Notes: a model not told the origin generated them from the sequence alone. Positions 54,093-63,429 are shown, numbered from the stretch's first letter. The stretch: DNA of 64,000 nt from Microbacterium sp. Root61 (GCF_001427525.1 NZ_LMGU01000001.1:1087788-1151787), one strand, 5' to 3'. Made by a program: numbers and translations.

Positions 54093-55362
54093 TCCATCCG
54101 CCGGCCGCGTTGCGGTCTACCTCGACTTCGACAACATCGTCATCAGCTGGTACGACCGCGTGCACGGCCGCAACTCGTACGGCCGCGACCGCCAGCGCAT
54201 CATCGAAGAGCCGAACGACCCGGAGATCGCCGATCGCCTGGCCCACGCGATGATCGACGTCGGCGCCGTGATCGACTACGCGGCATCATTCGGGACGCTC
54301 GTGCTGACCCGTGCCTACGCGGACTGGTCCTCGCCCGTGAACGCCGTCTACCGCACGCAGCTCGTGGCCCGTGCCGTCGACCTCGTGCAGCTCTTCCCGG
54401 CGGCCGCCTACGCGAAGAACGGCGCCGACATCCGTCTCGCCGTCGACGCCGTCGAAGACATGTTCCGCCTGCCCGACCTCACGCACGTCGTGATCGTGGG
54501 CGGAGACTCGGACTACGTGCCGCTCGCGCAGCGCTGCAAGCGCCTCGGCCGTTACGTCATCGGGGTCGGCGTCGCCGGCTCCACCGCCAAGTCCCTCGCC
54601 GCCGCGTGCGATGAGTTCGAGGCCTACGACTCGCTCCCGGGCGTCAAGCCGATCGTGCGCGCCCCCGCCAAGGAGCAGCCCGCGAAGGAGCCCGCAAAAG
54701 CGAAGGACGCCGCGAGCGACGCGACGACCGTGCCCGCCGCTGCACCGGCACGCGGCCGCCGCGGATCCGGCACGAAGGCCGCCGCCGCGAAGGCCGCCGA
54801 GGCCGCGGAGACGACCGAAGCGAAGGCCGCAGACGCGAAGGATGCCGCTCCGGACGCGGCGCCCAAGACGCGCGCCACGGGTGGCCGCCGCGCCGGCAGC
54901 AAGACGCCCGCGAAGGATGCGGCGACCGAGGCGCCGCCCGCCAAGGCACCCGCGTCCGCCGAGGTGGAGGCATCCCTCGTCGACGCACTGGACGAGGTCG
55001 CCCCGCCCAAGCGCACCAACCGTCGCGTCACGACCAAGACGATCGCGCCCTCGACCGACCTCGTGTTCGAGGACGGCAGCGGCGACCTGTTCGACGACGG
55101 CGGTGCCGAGGAGCCCGTCGAAGACCCGCAGGAGACCGCGACCGCGCTGCTCGAACGCGCCCTGCGCCTCGGCCACGACAAGGACGACGCCGAGTGGCTG
55201 CACAGCTCCGCGGTCAAGACCCACATGCGCCGGATGGACCCGTCCTTCAGCGAGAAGGGGCTCGGCTACCGCTCGTTCTCGGACTTCGTGAAGGCCCGCG
55301 AATCGATCGCCGAGCTCGAAGAGACCGGCCACGAGCGCCTGGTCCGACTGCGCGAACACTAG
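54085..55362 (+). CDS. NYN-domain putative ribonuclease with LOTUS/OST-HTH domain
   Basis: This 425-aa protein has an N-terminal NYN (PIN-like) domain, about 1-175, with acidic metal-site residues in VAVYLDFDN, AKNGADIRLAVDAVEDM and GGDSDYVPL. Residues about 190-350 are a low-complexity Ala/Lys/Pro/Asp linker. The C-terminal 75 residues (ETATALLERALRLG to LVRLREH) match an OST-HTH/LOTUS RNA-binding domain. Together this suggests an RNA-targeting nuclease of the LabA/DUF88 type. It is translationally coupled to a dehydrogenase, which may be incidental. No RNA target is known. Confidence 0.88.
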   Translation: MPDPSAGRVAVYLDFDNIVISWYDRVHGRNSYGRDRQRIIEEPNDPEIADRLAHAMIDVGAVIDYAASFGTLVLTRAYADWSSPVNAVYRTQLVARAVDLVQLFPAAAYAKNGADIRLAVDAVEDMFRLPDLTHVVIVGGDSDYVPLAQRCKRLGRYVIGVGVAGSTAKSLAAACDEFEAYDSLPGVKPIVRAPAKEQPAKEPAKAKDAASDATTVPAAAPARGRRGSGTKAAAAKAAEAAETTEAKAADAKDAAPDAAPKTRATGGRRAGSKTPAKDAATEAPPAKAPASAEVEASLVDALDEVAPPKRTNRRVTTKTIAPSTDLVFEDGSGDLFDDGGAEEPVEDPQETATALLERALRLGHDKDDAEWLHSSAVKTHMRRMDPSFSEKGLGYRSFSDFVKARESIAELEETGHERLVRLREH

Positions 55363-55393
55363 ACGCACAGCGCCATTCCGGGCACCCGTGAAG

Positions 55394-55399
55394 TAAAGT
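55394..55399 (+). promoter_or_regulatory. -10 box for the ROK gene, leaderless
   Basis: TAAAGT, then seven bases, then GTG at 55407; a GTG at 55398 overlaps the box and is less likely to be the start. Confidence 0.5.
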
Positions 55400-55406
55400 G
55401 TCGTCC

Positions 55407-56594
55407 GTGGCACGACTGAACGCCCCGCCAGGCTCGCAGTCTTCACTCCGTGAAGCGAACAGAGCCCGACTCGTCGAGTCGCTCAAACGACATGGGCGCC
55501 TCACCCAGGTCGAGCTCGCGGGCAGCACGGGGCTCTCTCCGGCGACGGTGTCGAACATCGTCAAGGAGCTCACCGCGTCCGGTCTGCTGCACACCTCGAT
55601 CACGTCGCGCAGCGGCCGCCGCGCGACCCTCGTGTCGCTCGCCCGGCAGCTCGGACTGGTCGCCGGGGTGCACTTCAGCTCCCGGCAGCTGCACATCGCG
55701 ATCGCCGATGCCACGCGCACGGTCGTCACCCAGACCTCGCTGCCGCTACCGCTGGACCATCGCCACGACGCCGAGCTGGACCGGCTCGCCATCCTGCTGA
55801 GCGACATGATGGACACACTCGGCGGCTCGCTCACCGATCTGCTCGCCGTCGGGCTCGCTCTGCCGGCGCCCATCGACCCGCGCACGGGGATGGTCTCGAC
55901 CCCCGGGCTGCTGCGCGGCTGGGAGGGCATCGACGTCGCCGAGAGCCTCACCGCACGGATCGGACGGCCCGTCTACGTCGACAGCGAGGCGAACCTCGGT
56001 GGACTGGCCGAGGCGCGTGAGGGCGCCGGGCGCGCTGTGTCGTCGTCGGTCTTCATCCGTGTCGGGCACACGATCAGCGCCGGACTCGTCGTCAGCGGCG
56101 ACCTGTTCCGCGGGTTCAACGGCAAGGCCGGACAGATCGGGCACGTCACGATCGACGAGAACGGCCCCATCTGCCGGTGCAGCAACCGCGGCTGCCTCGA
56201 GACCTACGCGGGCGGTCCCGCGCTGCTCTCCCTCTTCCCTCCGGGGGAAGGGATGCAGCGGCTCGGCGACCTGATCCAGGCCGCCGAAGCGGGTGACGGC
56301 AGCTCTCGCCGTGTGATCGCGGATGCCGGCCGTCACATCGGCATCGCCGCAGCCAGCCTCTGCAACCTGTTCGACCCCGAGCTGATCATCGTCGGCGGAG
56401 AGCTGGCCGAGGCGGGCGAGATCCTGATGGCGCCGATGCGGCACTCGCTGGATCGCAGCGCGCTGGCGACCGCCGAGGGACTCCCGGAGATCGTCGGCGC
56501 CTCCTTCGGCAGCTGGGCCGAGACGCGCGGCGCCATCGCGATCGCGCTGGATCACGTGACCGTCGACGCCGAAGCGCTCCCCTTCTCGGCCTAG
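55407..56594 (+). CDS. ROK family transcriptional regulator
   Basis: This 395-aa regulator has an N-terminal winged helix (HGRLTQVELAGSTGLSPATV, about 25-75) and a ROK sugar-kinase-like domain with the zinc site GHVTI, then CRCSNRGCLETYAGGP. Kinase-like residues remain, but XylR/NagC-type members sense sugars rather than phosphorylate them. It is 13 bp upstream of the first sugar importer and is the obvious candidate to control one or both importers. Confidence 0.92.
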   Translation: MARLNAPPGSQSSLREANRARLVESLKRHGRLTQVELAGSTGLSPATVSNIVKELTASGLLHTSITSRSGRRATLVSLARQLGLVAGVHFSSRQLHIAIADATRTVVTQTSLPLPLDHRHDAELDRLAILLSDMMDTLGGSLTDLLAVGLALPAPIDPRTGMVSTPGLLRGWEGIDVAESLTARIGRPVYVDSEANLGGLAEAREGAGRAVSSSVFIRVGHTISAGLVVSGDLFRGFNGKAGQIGHVTIDENGPICRCSNRGCLETYAGGPALLSLFPPGEGMQRLGDLIQAAEAGDGSSRRVIADAGRHIGIAAASLCNLFDPELIIVGGELAEAGEILMAPMRHSLDRSALATAEGLPEIVGASFGSWAETRGAIAIALDHVTVDAEALPFSA

Positions 56595-56607
56595 GCCGGA
56601 CCCGTCT

Positions 56608-57690
56608 ATGCGAGCACCCTGGCGACGAGGACCCCGGTCACTCGCGCAGCGCGCCCTCGTCGTGCTCGCGGCGCTCGGACTCACCGCGGCGAGCCTGACC
56701 GGCTGCGGGACCACGGCCGGCGACGATGCCGGGAAGATCGCGCTCCTGCTGCCCGATGCGAAGACGGCGCGATACGAGACCTTCGATCGACCGATGTTCG
56801 AACGCCGGGTGGCTGAGCTCGGCCCCTACGCGGTCCTGTACTCCAACGCCGACCAGGATGCCGCGACCCAGCAGCAGCAGGCGGAGTCCGCGCTGACGGC
56901 CGGCGCCGACGTATTGGTGCTGGATCCCGTGGATGCCCGTGCTGCGGTGACCATCGTGAGCGCGGCCAACGCGGCCGGCGTACCGGTGATCTCCTACGAC
57001 CGCCTCATCGCGGGTGGAGACATCGCGTACTACGTCTCATTCGACAACGAACAGGTGGGCGCGCTGCAGGCCTCCCAGCTGGTCGGGGCGCTGGAGGCCG
57101 ACGGCCGCGGCTCCGCCGGCATCCTCGTGGTCAACGGATCACCGACCGACCCGAACGCCGCCCGGTTCAGCGAGGGCGCGCAGAGCGTGCTCGACACGAG
57201 CGACCTGCGCGTGCTGGCGGAGTACGACACCCCGGATTGGAGTCCGGACAAGGCACAGGAGTGGGTCGCCTCCCAGCTCGCTCAGCACGGCGACGAGATC
57301 GCCGGCATCTATGCGGCCAACGACGGCACCGCGAGCGGCGCGATCGCCGCACTGAAGGCGGCCAACATCACGCCTCTCCCGCTCGTCACGGGTCAGGACG
57401 CCGAGCTGTCCGCCATCCAGCGGATCGTCTCGGGCGACCAGTTCATGACCGTCTACAAGGCGATCAAGGAGCAGGCCGAGCTCGCCGCCGAGGTGGCCGT
57501 CGCGCTGCTGCGCGGCGAGGAGGTCACCGCACCGCTGAAGATCGACGGCATCCCCTCGACCCTGCTGGAGCCCGTCGCCGTCACCGTCGGCAACATCATG
57601 GACACCGTCGTTGCGGATGGCTTCTGGAGCGTCCAAGATATCTGTACTCCCGCATATGCCGACGCGTGCGCAGCCGCCGGCATCCGCTAG
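56608..57690 (+). CDS. sugar ABC substrate-binding lipoprotein (module 1)
   Basis: This 360-aa lipoprotein has an Arg-rich start (RAPWRRGPRSLAQR), a signal helix ending in LTGC (Cys about 33) and a periplasmic-binding-protein type 1 fold of the xylose/ribose class: KIALLLPDAKTARYETFD, PVISYDRLIAG and AANDGTASGAIAAL. The C-terminal CTPAYADAC contains two Cys, matched in the module 2 protein, and probably a disulfide. It is cotranscribed with the ROK gene by position. Confidence 0.9.
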   Translation: MRAPWRRGPRSLAQRALVVLAALGLTAASLTGCGTTAGDDAGKIALLLPDAKTARYETFDRPMFERRVAELGPYAVLYSNADQDAATQQQQAESALTAGADVLVLDPVDARAAVTIVSAANAAGVPVISYDRLIAGGDIAYYVSFDNEQVGALQASQLVGALEADGRGSAGILVVNGSPTDPNAARFSEGAQSVLDTSDLRVLAEYDTPDWSPDKAQEWVASQLAQHGDEIAGIYAANDGTASGAIAALKAANITPLPLVTGQDAELSAIQRIVSGDQFMTVYKAIKEQAELAAEVAVALLRGEEVTAPLKIDGIPSTLLEPVAVTVGNIMDTVVADGFWSVQDICTPAYADACAAAGIR

Positions 57691-57717
57691 GCATTGACGA
57701 ATGAAACGGTGACGACG

Positions 57718-58599
57718 ATGCCTGCAACGTATCCGCGCGCAGGACGCGCCAGGGAACGGGTGCTCACCGTGCACAAGGTGGGCAAGCGCTTCGGTGCGGT
57801 CCGCGCCCTCACCGACGTCGACTTCTGGGTCAACGAGGGCGAGGTCGTCGCGCTCGTCGGCGACAACGGCGCCGGCAAATCCACGCTCGTCAAGGTGCTC
57901 TCCGGTGTGCACCCTCCCGACGCGGGTTCGATCGAGTTCGACGGCGAGATGGTCGAGATCTCCAGCCCCGCCGACGCCCAGCACCTCGGAATCGCCACGG
58001 TGTTCCAGGACCTCGCGCTGTGCGACAACCTCGACGTCGTGGCCAACCTCTGGCTCGGGCGCGAGCTGGTCGAAGGCACGCGACTGGACGAGGTCGACAT
58101 GGAGCAGCGCACCTGGGCGCTCTTGCGTGAACTCTCGGCCAAGATCTCGTCGGTGCGCATCCCGGTCGCGTCCCTGTCCGGCGGCCAACGGCAGACGGTG
58201 GCGATCGCACGGTCGCTCATCGGAGACCCCCGCGTCGTCATCCTCGACGAACCGACCGCCGCATTGGGCGTCGCCCAGACGGCGGAGGTGCTGAACCTCA
58301 TCGAGCGGCTGCGCGAACGCGGGCACGGGGTCGTGCTGATCAGCCACAACATGGCAGACGTCATGGCGGTGGCCGATCGGGTGGTGGTGCTGCGGCTCGG
58401 ACGCAACAACGGCGAATACAACGTCGCCGACGTCACCACCCAGACCCTCATCGCCGCCATCACCGGCGCCATCGACAACGCCGCGAGCCTGCGGGCCGCA
58501 CGCCAGCCCGATCCGGAGCCGGCCGACCGCAACATCATCGATCTGCCCTCCGTCGCCGCACGACGCGCCAAGGGCCAGCCGACGGACGGCGACGCATGA
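57718..58599 (+). CDS. sugar ABC ATPase (module 1)
   Basis: This 293-aa protein is a single ABC domain, not the usual double RbsA/XylG. It has GDNGAGKST, LSGGQRQTV, VVILDEPTAALG and LISHNMADV, with an extra 40-residue polar tail. The start is uncertain: ATG 57718 is taken, but in-frame GTG 57709 and TTG 57694 are possible. The stop overlaps the permease start by 4 bp. Confidence 0.9.
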   Translation: MPATYPRAGRARERVLTVHKVGKRFGAVRALTDVDFWVNEGEVVALVGDNGAGKSTLVKVLSGVHPPDAGSIEFDGEMVEISSPADAQHLGIATVFQDLALCDNLDVVANLWLGRELVEGTRLDEVDMEQRTWALLRELSAKISSVRIPVASLSGGQRQTVAIARSLIGDPRVVILDEPTAALGVAQTAEVLNLIERLRERGHGVVLISHNMADVMAVADRVVVLRLGRNNGEYNVADVTTQTLIAAITGAIDNAASLRAARQPDPEPADRNIIDLPSVAARRAKGQPTDGDA

Positions 58600-59855
58600 A
58601 CTCGGGGCGGGACGACCGCGCCACGGCGCCGGTCACGATCGAGGACAGCGACGCCTCCTTCCTCAGCGGGGGCAGCCTCCGCGGCACGCTCTCGCTGCTG
58701 CTCACCCGGGTGCGCGGCGGAGACCTCGGCTCGCTGCCGGTCATCGTCGGACTCGTCCTGATCGGCACGGTGTTCCAGGCGCTGAACCCCGTCTTCCTCT
58801 CCAGCACCAACCTGGTCAACCTCACGATGCAGTGCGCGGCCATCGGCACGATCGCACTGGGCGTGGTGATGGTGCTTCTGGTGGGCGAGATCGATCTGTC
58901 GGTGGGGTCGGTCTCGGGTCTCGCCGCGGCGGTGCTGGCCGTCACGTTCGTGCAGCTGCAGTGGAACCTCGCACTCGCGCTGATCGCCGCCATCGGCATC
59001 GGCTGCGCGGCCGGGCTGCTGTACGGCTTCCTGTACACGCGCTTCGGCGTGCCCAGCTTCGTGATCACCCTCGCGGGGTTGCTCGGCTTCCTCGGGTTGC
59101 AGCTGTGGGTGCTCGGCGACACCGGATCCATCAACCTCCCGTTCGATTCGTGGATCGTGATCTTCGCGCAGCACCTGTTCCTCCCCGCGTGGGCGTCGTA
59201 CCTCGTCGTCGCGCTGGCGGTGGCGGCGTACGCCTGGACCCGCGTGCGAGAGGCGCAACGACGCGCCGCAGCGAATCTCGTCAGTCAGGGCTACCGCGAG
59301 ATCGCCATCCGCGCCGGGGTGCTGCTCGCACTGCTCACAGTCGCCGCCTGGTACCTGAATCTCTCGCGCGGCGTCGGGGTGATGTTCCTGTTCTTCCTGC
59401 TGCTGGTCGTGGTGATGAACTTCGCCCTGACCCGCACCCGTTGGGGGCGCGCGGTCTACGCAGTGGGTGGGTCACAGGAGGCCGCGCGACGTGCCGGGAT
59501 CCCGGTCGATCGCATCTACCTGTCGGTCTTCGCCCTCTGCTCCAGCCTGGCCGCGGTGGGCGGCATCCTCGCCGCCGCGCGGCTCGCCGCCGTGAATCAG
59601 AGCTCCGGCGCCGGCGACACGAATCTCAACGCGATCGCAGCCGCCGTCATCGGCGGCGCCAGCCTCTTCGGCGGCCGTGGCACCGCCTTCGCCGCACTGC
59701 TGGGCATCTTCGTCATCCAGTCGATCTCGTCCGGGCTGTCGCTGCTGAACCTCGATTCCTCGGTGCGCTTCATGGTCACCGGAGTGGTCCTGGTGCTCGC
59801 GGTCATTGTCGATTCGCTCTCCCGCCGCTCGCGCGCGGCGTCCGGTCGCGCATAG
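58596..59855 (+). CDS. sugar ABC permease (module 1)
   Basis: This 419-aa permease of the RbsC/XylH class has about ten helices, GEIDLSVGSVSGLAAAV, RFGVPSFVITLAGLLGF and GGASLFGGRGTAFAALLGI. A charged cytoplasmic loop in the middle (TRVREAQRRAAANLVSQGYR) is typical of the XylH branch. Homologous along its length to the module 2 permease. Confidence 0.93.
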   Translation: MNSGRDDRATAPVTIEDSDASFLSGGSLRGTLSLLLTRVRGGDLGSLPVIVGLVLIGTVFQALNPVFLSSTNLVNLTMQCAAIGTIALGVVMVLLVGEIDLSVGSVSGLAAAVLAVTFVQLQWNLALALIAAIGIGCAAGLLYGFLYTRFGVPSFVITLAGLLGFLGLQLWVLGDTGSINLPFDSWIVIFAQHLFLPAWASYLVVALAVAAYAWTRVREAQRRAAANLVSQGYREIAIRAGVLLALLTVAAWYLNLSRGVGVMFLFFLLLVVVMNFALTRTRWGRAVYAVGGSQEAARRAGIPVDRIYLSVFALCSSLAAVGGILAAARLAAVNQSSGAGDTNLNAIAAAVIGGASLFGGRGTAFAALLGIFVIQSISSGLSLLNLDSSVRFMVTGVVLVLAVIVDSLSRRSRAASGRA

Positions 59856-60176
59856 CGCGCGCAGCCTGATCCGCGCCGTGTCCGCGGCAGCGAAACCACT
59901 CCGCTGAGTTCAGTTGGCGAACGCTAACCGGATGGTGTCGTCGTCCGTACGCGTCCGAATAGGCATTATGCGCCCTTCGAAGTCGAGAACTGCACCATTA
60001 TGCACGATGGATGCCACGCTGGCGCGCGCGCTTCGTTCGCAGCTTGCCGGCCCCTCCCCACGATGCGAAAGCGTTACGTTCAAGTCTTGACGCCAAGGAT
60101 GGATGGAGTCAAGATCTTCCTCAGGTGCGAACCCGCGACGCTCCTCGAGCTCGCACATTTCATAGACGAAAGGTGA
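59856..60176 (+). promoter_or_regulatory. control region between the two sugar importers
   Basis: This 321-bp gap has no gene I can support. It contains TTGACG (60087-60092), 17 bp, CAAGAT (60110-60115), the best full promoter of the window, 61 bp upstream of module 2. Just ahead of its -35 lies CGAAAGCGTTACG (60065-60077), similar to LacI-family operator halves. An imperfect dyad TTGGCGAACGCTAA is at 59914-59927. Module 2 is therefore transcribed on its own. Confidence 0.55.
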
Positions 60177-61253
60177 ATGATGAAGAAGTCTTCCCTCCTC
60201 GCCGCGGCCGCCGTCACCGGCGCCGCTGCGATGCTGCTCGCCGGGTGTTCCGGCGGTGGTGGCGCGAGCCCCAGTGAAAGCGGCGGCGGCGATGCCGCAC
60301 AGCGCGCCTGCGTCATCCTTCCCGACGCGGCCTCCTCGCCGCGCTGGGAGAATTTCGACCGCAAGTACCTCCAGGAGGGTCTGGAGGGTGCCGGATTCGA
60401 GGTCGACATCCAGAACGCCCAGGGCGACGTGAACAAGTACTCCACGATCGCCGACCAGCAGCTCACCCAGGGCTGCGGCGTCATGCTGCTCGTGGACTAC
60501 CAGGGCGCCGCCGAGGCGGTCGCCACCAAGGCCAAGGCCGAAGGCATCCCCGTGATCGCGTACGACCGCCCCTTCACCGGTGCGGACTACTACGTGTCGT
60601 TCGACAACGTCAAGGTCGGCGAGCTCGAGGGCCAGACAGTCCTGGACGGCCTCACGACCGCCGGCAAGGACCCGGCGACCGCTGTCGTCGTGTACATGGG
60701 CGGCGACCCGACCGACGGCAACGCGGCCATGTTCCACGAGGGTGCTGCCACCGTGATGGAAGCTGCCGGAATCAAGCCGGCGGCGGAGCCCCCGGGGGTC
60801 TGGGACCAGGCCAAGTCGCAGACCAACTTCGAGCAGGCGCTGACCTCGCTCGGCGGCAAGGTCGACGGCGTCTGGGTGGCCAACGACACCAACGCGGCCG
60901 GCGTCATCAAGGTGCTGCAGGACAACAACCTCACCGGAGTTGCCGTGTCGGGCCAGGACGCCAACGTCGCGGGCCTGCAGAACATCCTCCTCGGCTGGCA
61001 GACGGCGACCGTCTACAAGCCGGTCAAGGATGAGGCCGACGCCGCCGTCACGACGGCTATCGCACTGCTGAAGGGCGACACCCCGTCGGCGGGCGCGAAG
61101 CTCGACGACGGCACGCCGTACATCCAGGTCACGCCGATCCTGGTGGGCCCCGACAAGGTCAAGGACGTCGTCGCCGCCGGCGATGCCGCCTACGACGACG
61201 TCTGCACGCCGGACGTTCTCGCAGCCTGCGAGCAGTACGGCGTCACCAAGTAG
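60177..61253 (+). CDS. sugar ABC substrate-binding lipoprotein (module 2)
   Basis: This 358-aa lipoprotein has a signal peptide with lipobox LLAGC, a Gly/Ser-rich linker, and a xylose/ribose-type binding domain: VILPDAASSPRWENFDRKYL, VIAYDRPFTGADYYVSFDN and VANDTNAAGVIKVL. The C-terminal CTPDVLAAC repeats the two-Cys motif of module 1. Either of two adjacent ATGs (60177, 60180) could start it behind GAAAGG. A hairpin after the gene may raise its level over the transporter genes. Confidence 0.92.
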   Translation: MMKKSSLLAAAAVTGAAAMLLAGCSGGGGASPSESGGGDAAQRACVILPDAASSPRWENFDRKYLQEGLEGAGFEVDIQNAQGDVNKYSTIADQQLTQGCGVMLLVDYQGAAEAVATKAKAEGIPVIAYDRPFTGADYYVSFDNVKVGELEGQTVLDGLTTAGKDPATAVVVYMGGDPTDGNAAMFHEGAATVMEAAGIKPAAEPPGVWDQAKSQTNFEQALTSLGGKVDGVWVANDTNAAGVIKVLQDNNLTGVAVSGQDANVAGLQNILLGWQTATVYKPVKDEADAAVTTAIALLKGDTPSAGAKLDDGTPYIQVTPILVGPDKVKDVVAAGDAAYDDVCTPDVLAACEQYGVTK

Positions 61254-61268
61254 CCGACCGGTCATAGC

Positions 61269-61307
61269 CGCGAGGGCGTCGCGTCATACGGACGCGGCGC
61301 CCTTGCG
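61269..61307 (+). terminator. intra-operon hairpin after the module 2 binding protein
   Basis: A 17-bp stem with two G.T wobbles and a five-base loop (ATACG) lies 16 bp after the binding-protein stop and 36 bp before the ATPase start. Such hairpins stabilise the upstream mRNA or partially terminate, giving excess binding protein. Confidence 0.7.
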
Positions 61308-61342
61308 TGCTCGACACAGAGACCCATCGCAAGGAAGCGAGC

Positions 61343-62149
61343 ATGTCAGAAACGACCACACACACAGAGCCGATCATCCAACTGGTCGGCGTCAAGAAGG
61401 CCTTCGGTCCGGTGAGCGTCCTGAAGGGCGTCGACCTGAAGGTCTACCCCGGAAAGGTGACCGCGCTGGTCGGCGACAACGGTGCCGGCAAGTCGACGCT
61501 CATCAAGGGTCTCGCCGGCGTCCAACCGTACGACGAGGGCGAAGTCCTCATCGACGGTGTGCATCGGGATCTGCATGCGCCCCGGGATGCCTCGGGCCTC
61601 GGCATCGAGGTGGTGTACCAGGACCTCGCCCTGTGCGACAACCTCGACATCGTGCAGAACATGTTCCTCGGTCGCGAGGAGCTGACCGGTGGCACGTTCA
61701 ACGAGGGACGGATGGAGAAGGACGCGTCCGACACGCTCCGCTCGCTTTCGGTCCGCACGGTCAAGTCGGTCCGCCAGAAAGTGTCGTCGCTCTCCGGCGG
61801 CCAGCGCCAGACCGTCGCGATCGCGCGTGCCGTACTGAAGAAGGCACGCGTCGTGATCCTCGACGAGCCGACCGCGGCGCTCGGCGTCGCGCAGACCGAG
61901 CAGGTGCTGAACCTCGTGCAGCGGCTCTCGGAGCAGGGCGTGGCCGTCATCCTGATCAGCCACAACCTCGCCGACGTCTTCGCCGTCGCCGACGACATCG
62001 CGGTGCTCTTCCTGGGGCAGATGGTCGCACAGATCGCGACCGCCGACACCACCCGCGACGACGTCGTCGGCTACATCACCGGCACCAAGACCATGGGCGG
62101 CATCGAGCACATGGGCACATCCACGATCGTGACAGGAGGGGCGGCATGA
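61343..62149 (+). CDS. sugar ABC ATPase (module 2)
   Basis: This 268-aa single-domain ATPase has GDNGAGKST, LSGGQRQTV, VVILDEPTAALG and LISHNLADVF. The ATG at 61343 follows AAGGAAG. Clearly paralogous to the module 1 ATPase, and like it half the length of classical XylG/RbsA proteins. Its stop overlaps the permease start by 4 bp. Confidence 0.93.
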   Translation: MSETTTHTEPIIQLVGVKKAFGPVSVLKGVDLKVYPGKVTALVGDNGAGKSTLIKGLAGVQPYDEGEVLIDGVHRDLHAPRDASGLGIEVVYQDLALCDNLDIVQNMFLGREELTGGTFNEGRMEKDASDTLRSLSVRTVKSVRQKVSSLSGGQRQTVAIARAVLKKARVVILDEPTAALGVAQTEQVLNLVQRLSEQGVAVILISHNLADVFAVADDIAVLFLGQMVAQIATADTTRDDVVGYITGTKTMGGIEHMGTSTIVTGGAA

Positions 62150-63417
62150 GCAGCAATGCGACCCGCACCGCAGCGGGCCCGGATCCCGTTGTGGGCGATC
62201 TGATCGGCAGCGGTGTCGAGGGCGGCCTGACCGACCAGATGCAGGCCTGGTGGCAGCGCGTGCGCGGCGGCGACATGGGCGCGTTGCCGGCCATCGGCGG
62301 ACTCGTCGTCCTCGGCATCCTGTTCTCGATCCTCAGCCCGTTCTTCCTCACCGAGCGCAACTTCGCCAACCTGCTCAACCAGGCTGCGAGTCTCGTCGTG
62401 CTCGGCATGGCCCTCGTGTTCGTGCTGCTGCTGGGCGAGATCGACCTGTCCGCGGGCGTCACCGGCGGTGTCGGCATGGCACTGTTCGTCGTGCTGAACG
62501 CGCAGTTCGGCATTCCCTGGCCGCTCGCCCTGCTGATCGGCTTCGGCTTCGGCTTCCTCACCGGCGCGTTGATAGGTTTCTTCGTGGCCAGGATCGGGAT
62601 CCCGTCGTTCGTCGTGACATTGGGCTTGTTCCTCGGGTTCCAAGGCCTCGCGCTCGTCATCATCGGTCCCGGCGGCCTCTACCGCCTCGAGGTGCCGGAG
62701 CTCGTCGCACTGCAGAACGGCAACCTCCCGGTGTGGGCGGGCTGGGCGATGCTCGCCGTCATGCTGCTCGTCTCGGCCGGAACATCCTTCTGGGATCGCT
62801 CACGTCGCACCGCGGCCGGCGTGCCCAACCGCGCCGTGTCGCTCGTCTTCATCAAGCTGGGCGTGATCGCCGTCCTCGGCGGCGCCGTCGTCTACATCCT
62901 GAATCAGGACCGTGGACAGTCGGTGAACGCCGTCCAGGGCGTGCCGGTGATCGTGCCGATCGTGCTGGTGATCCTGTGGATCGGCACCTTCGTGCTGGAC
63001 CGCACGAAGTTCGGGCGCTACATCTACGCGATCGGCGGCAACGCCGAGGCGGCCCGCCGCTCCGGCGTCAAGGTGCGCTGGGTCAAGTGGTGGGCGTTCG
63101 TGATCTGCTCGAGCCTCGCTGTCGCATCCGCTCTGTTCAGCGTCGCGCGCGTCGGATCCGTGGATGCCACCGTCGGACGCGACATCGTCCTGAGCGGTGT
63201 GGCGGCGGCGGTCGTCGGCGGTGTCAGCCTGTTCGGCGGACGCGGTCGACTGCTGCACGCGGCGATCGGTGCGCTGGTGATCGCCGTCATCACGAACGGT
63301 CTGGGCCTGCTCAACCTGCCGGCCGGCATCAACCTGCTGGTCACCGGCGGTGTGCTGATCCTGGCCGCGACCGTCGACGCCCTGTCGCGACTGCGCTCGG
63401 GTGGGGCGCGCACCTAG
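62146..63417 (+). CDS. sugar ABC permease (module 2)
   Basis: This 423-aa permease of the XylH class has about ten helices, GEIDLSAGVTGGVGMALF, ARIGIPSFVVTLGLFLGF and GGVSLFGGRGRLLHAAIG. The ATG at 62146 follows AGGAGGGG and overlaps the ATPase stop. Its N-terminal 40 residues are cytoplasmic, with QAWWQRVRGGDMGALPAIGG echoed in module 1 (TRVRGGDLGSLPVI). Confidence 0.93.
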   Translation: MSSNATRTAAGPDPVVGDLIGSGVEGGLTDQMQAWWQRVRGGDMGALPAIGGLVVLGILFSILSPFFLTERNFANLLNQAASLVVLGMALVFVLLLGEIDLSAGVTGGVGMALFVVLNAQFGIPWPLALLIGFGFGFLTGALIGFFVARIGIPSFVVTLGLFLGFQGLALVIIGPGGLYRLEVPELVALQNGNLPVWAGWAMLAVMLLVSAGTSFWDRSRRTAAGVPNRAVSLVFIKLGVIAVLGGAVVYILNQDRGQSVNAVQGVPVIVPIVLVILWIGTFVLDRTKFGRYIYAIGGNAEAARRSGVKVRWVKWWAFVICSSLAVASALFSVARVGSVDATVGRDIVLSGVAAAVVGGVSLFGGRGRLLHAAIGALVIAVITNGLGLLNLPAGINLLVTGGVLILAATVDALSRLRSGGART

Positions 63418-63429
63418 CTGCGCTCAAGA

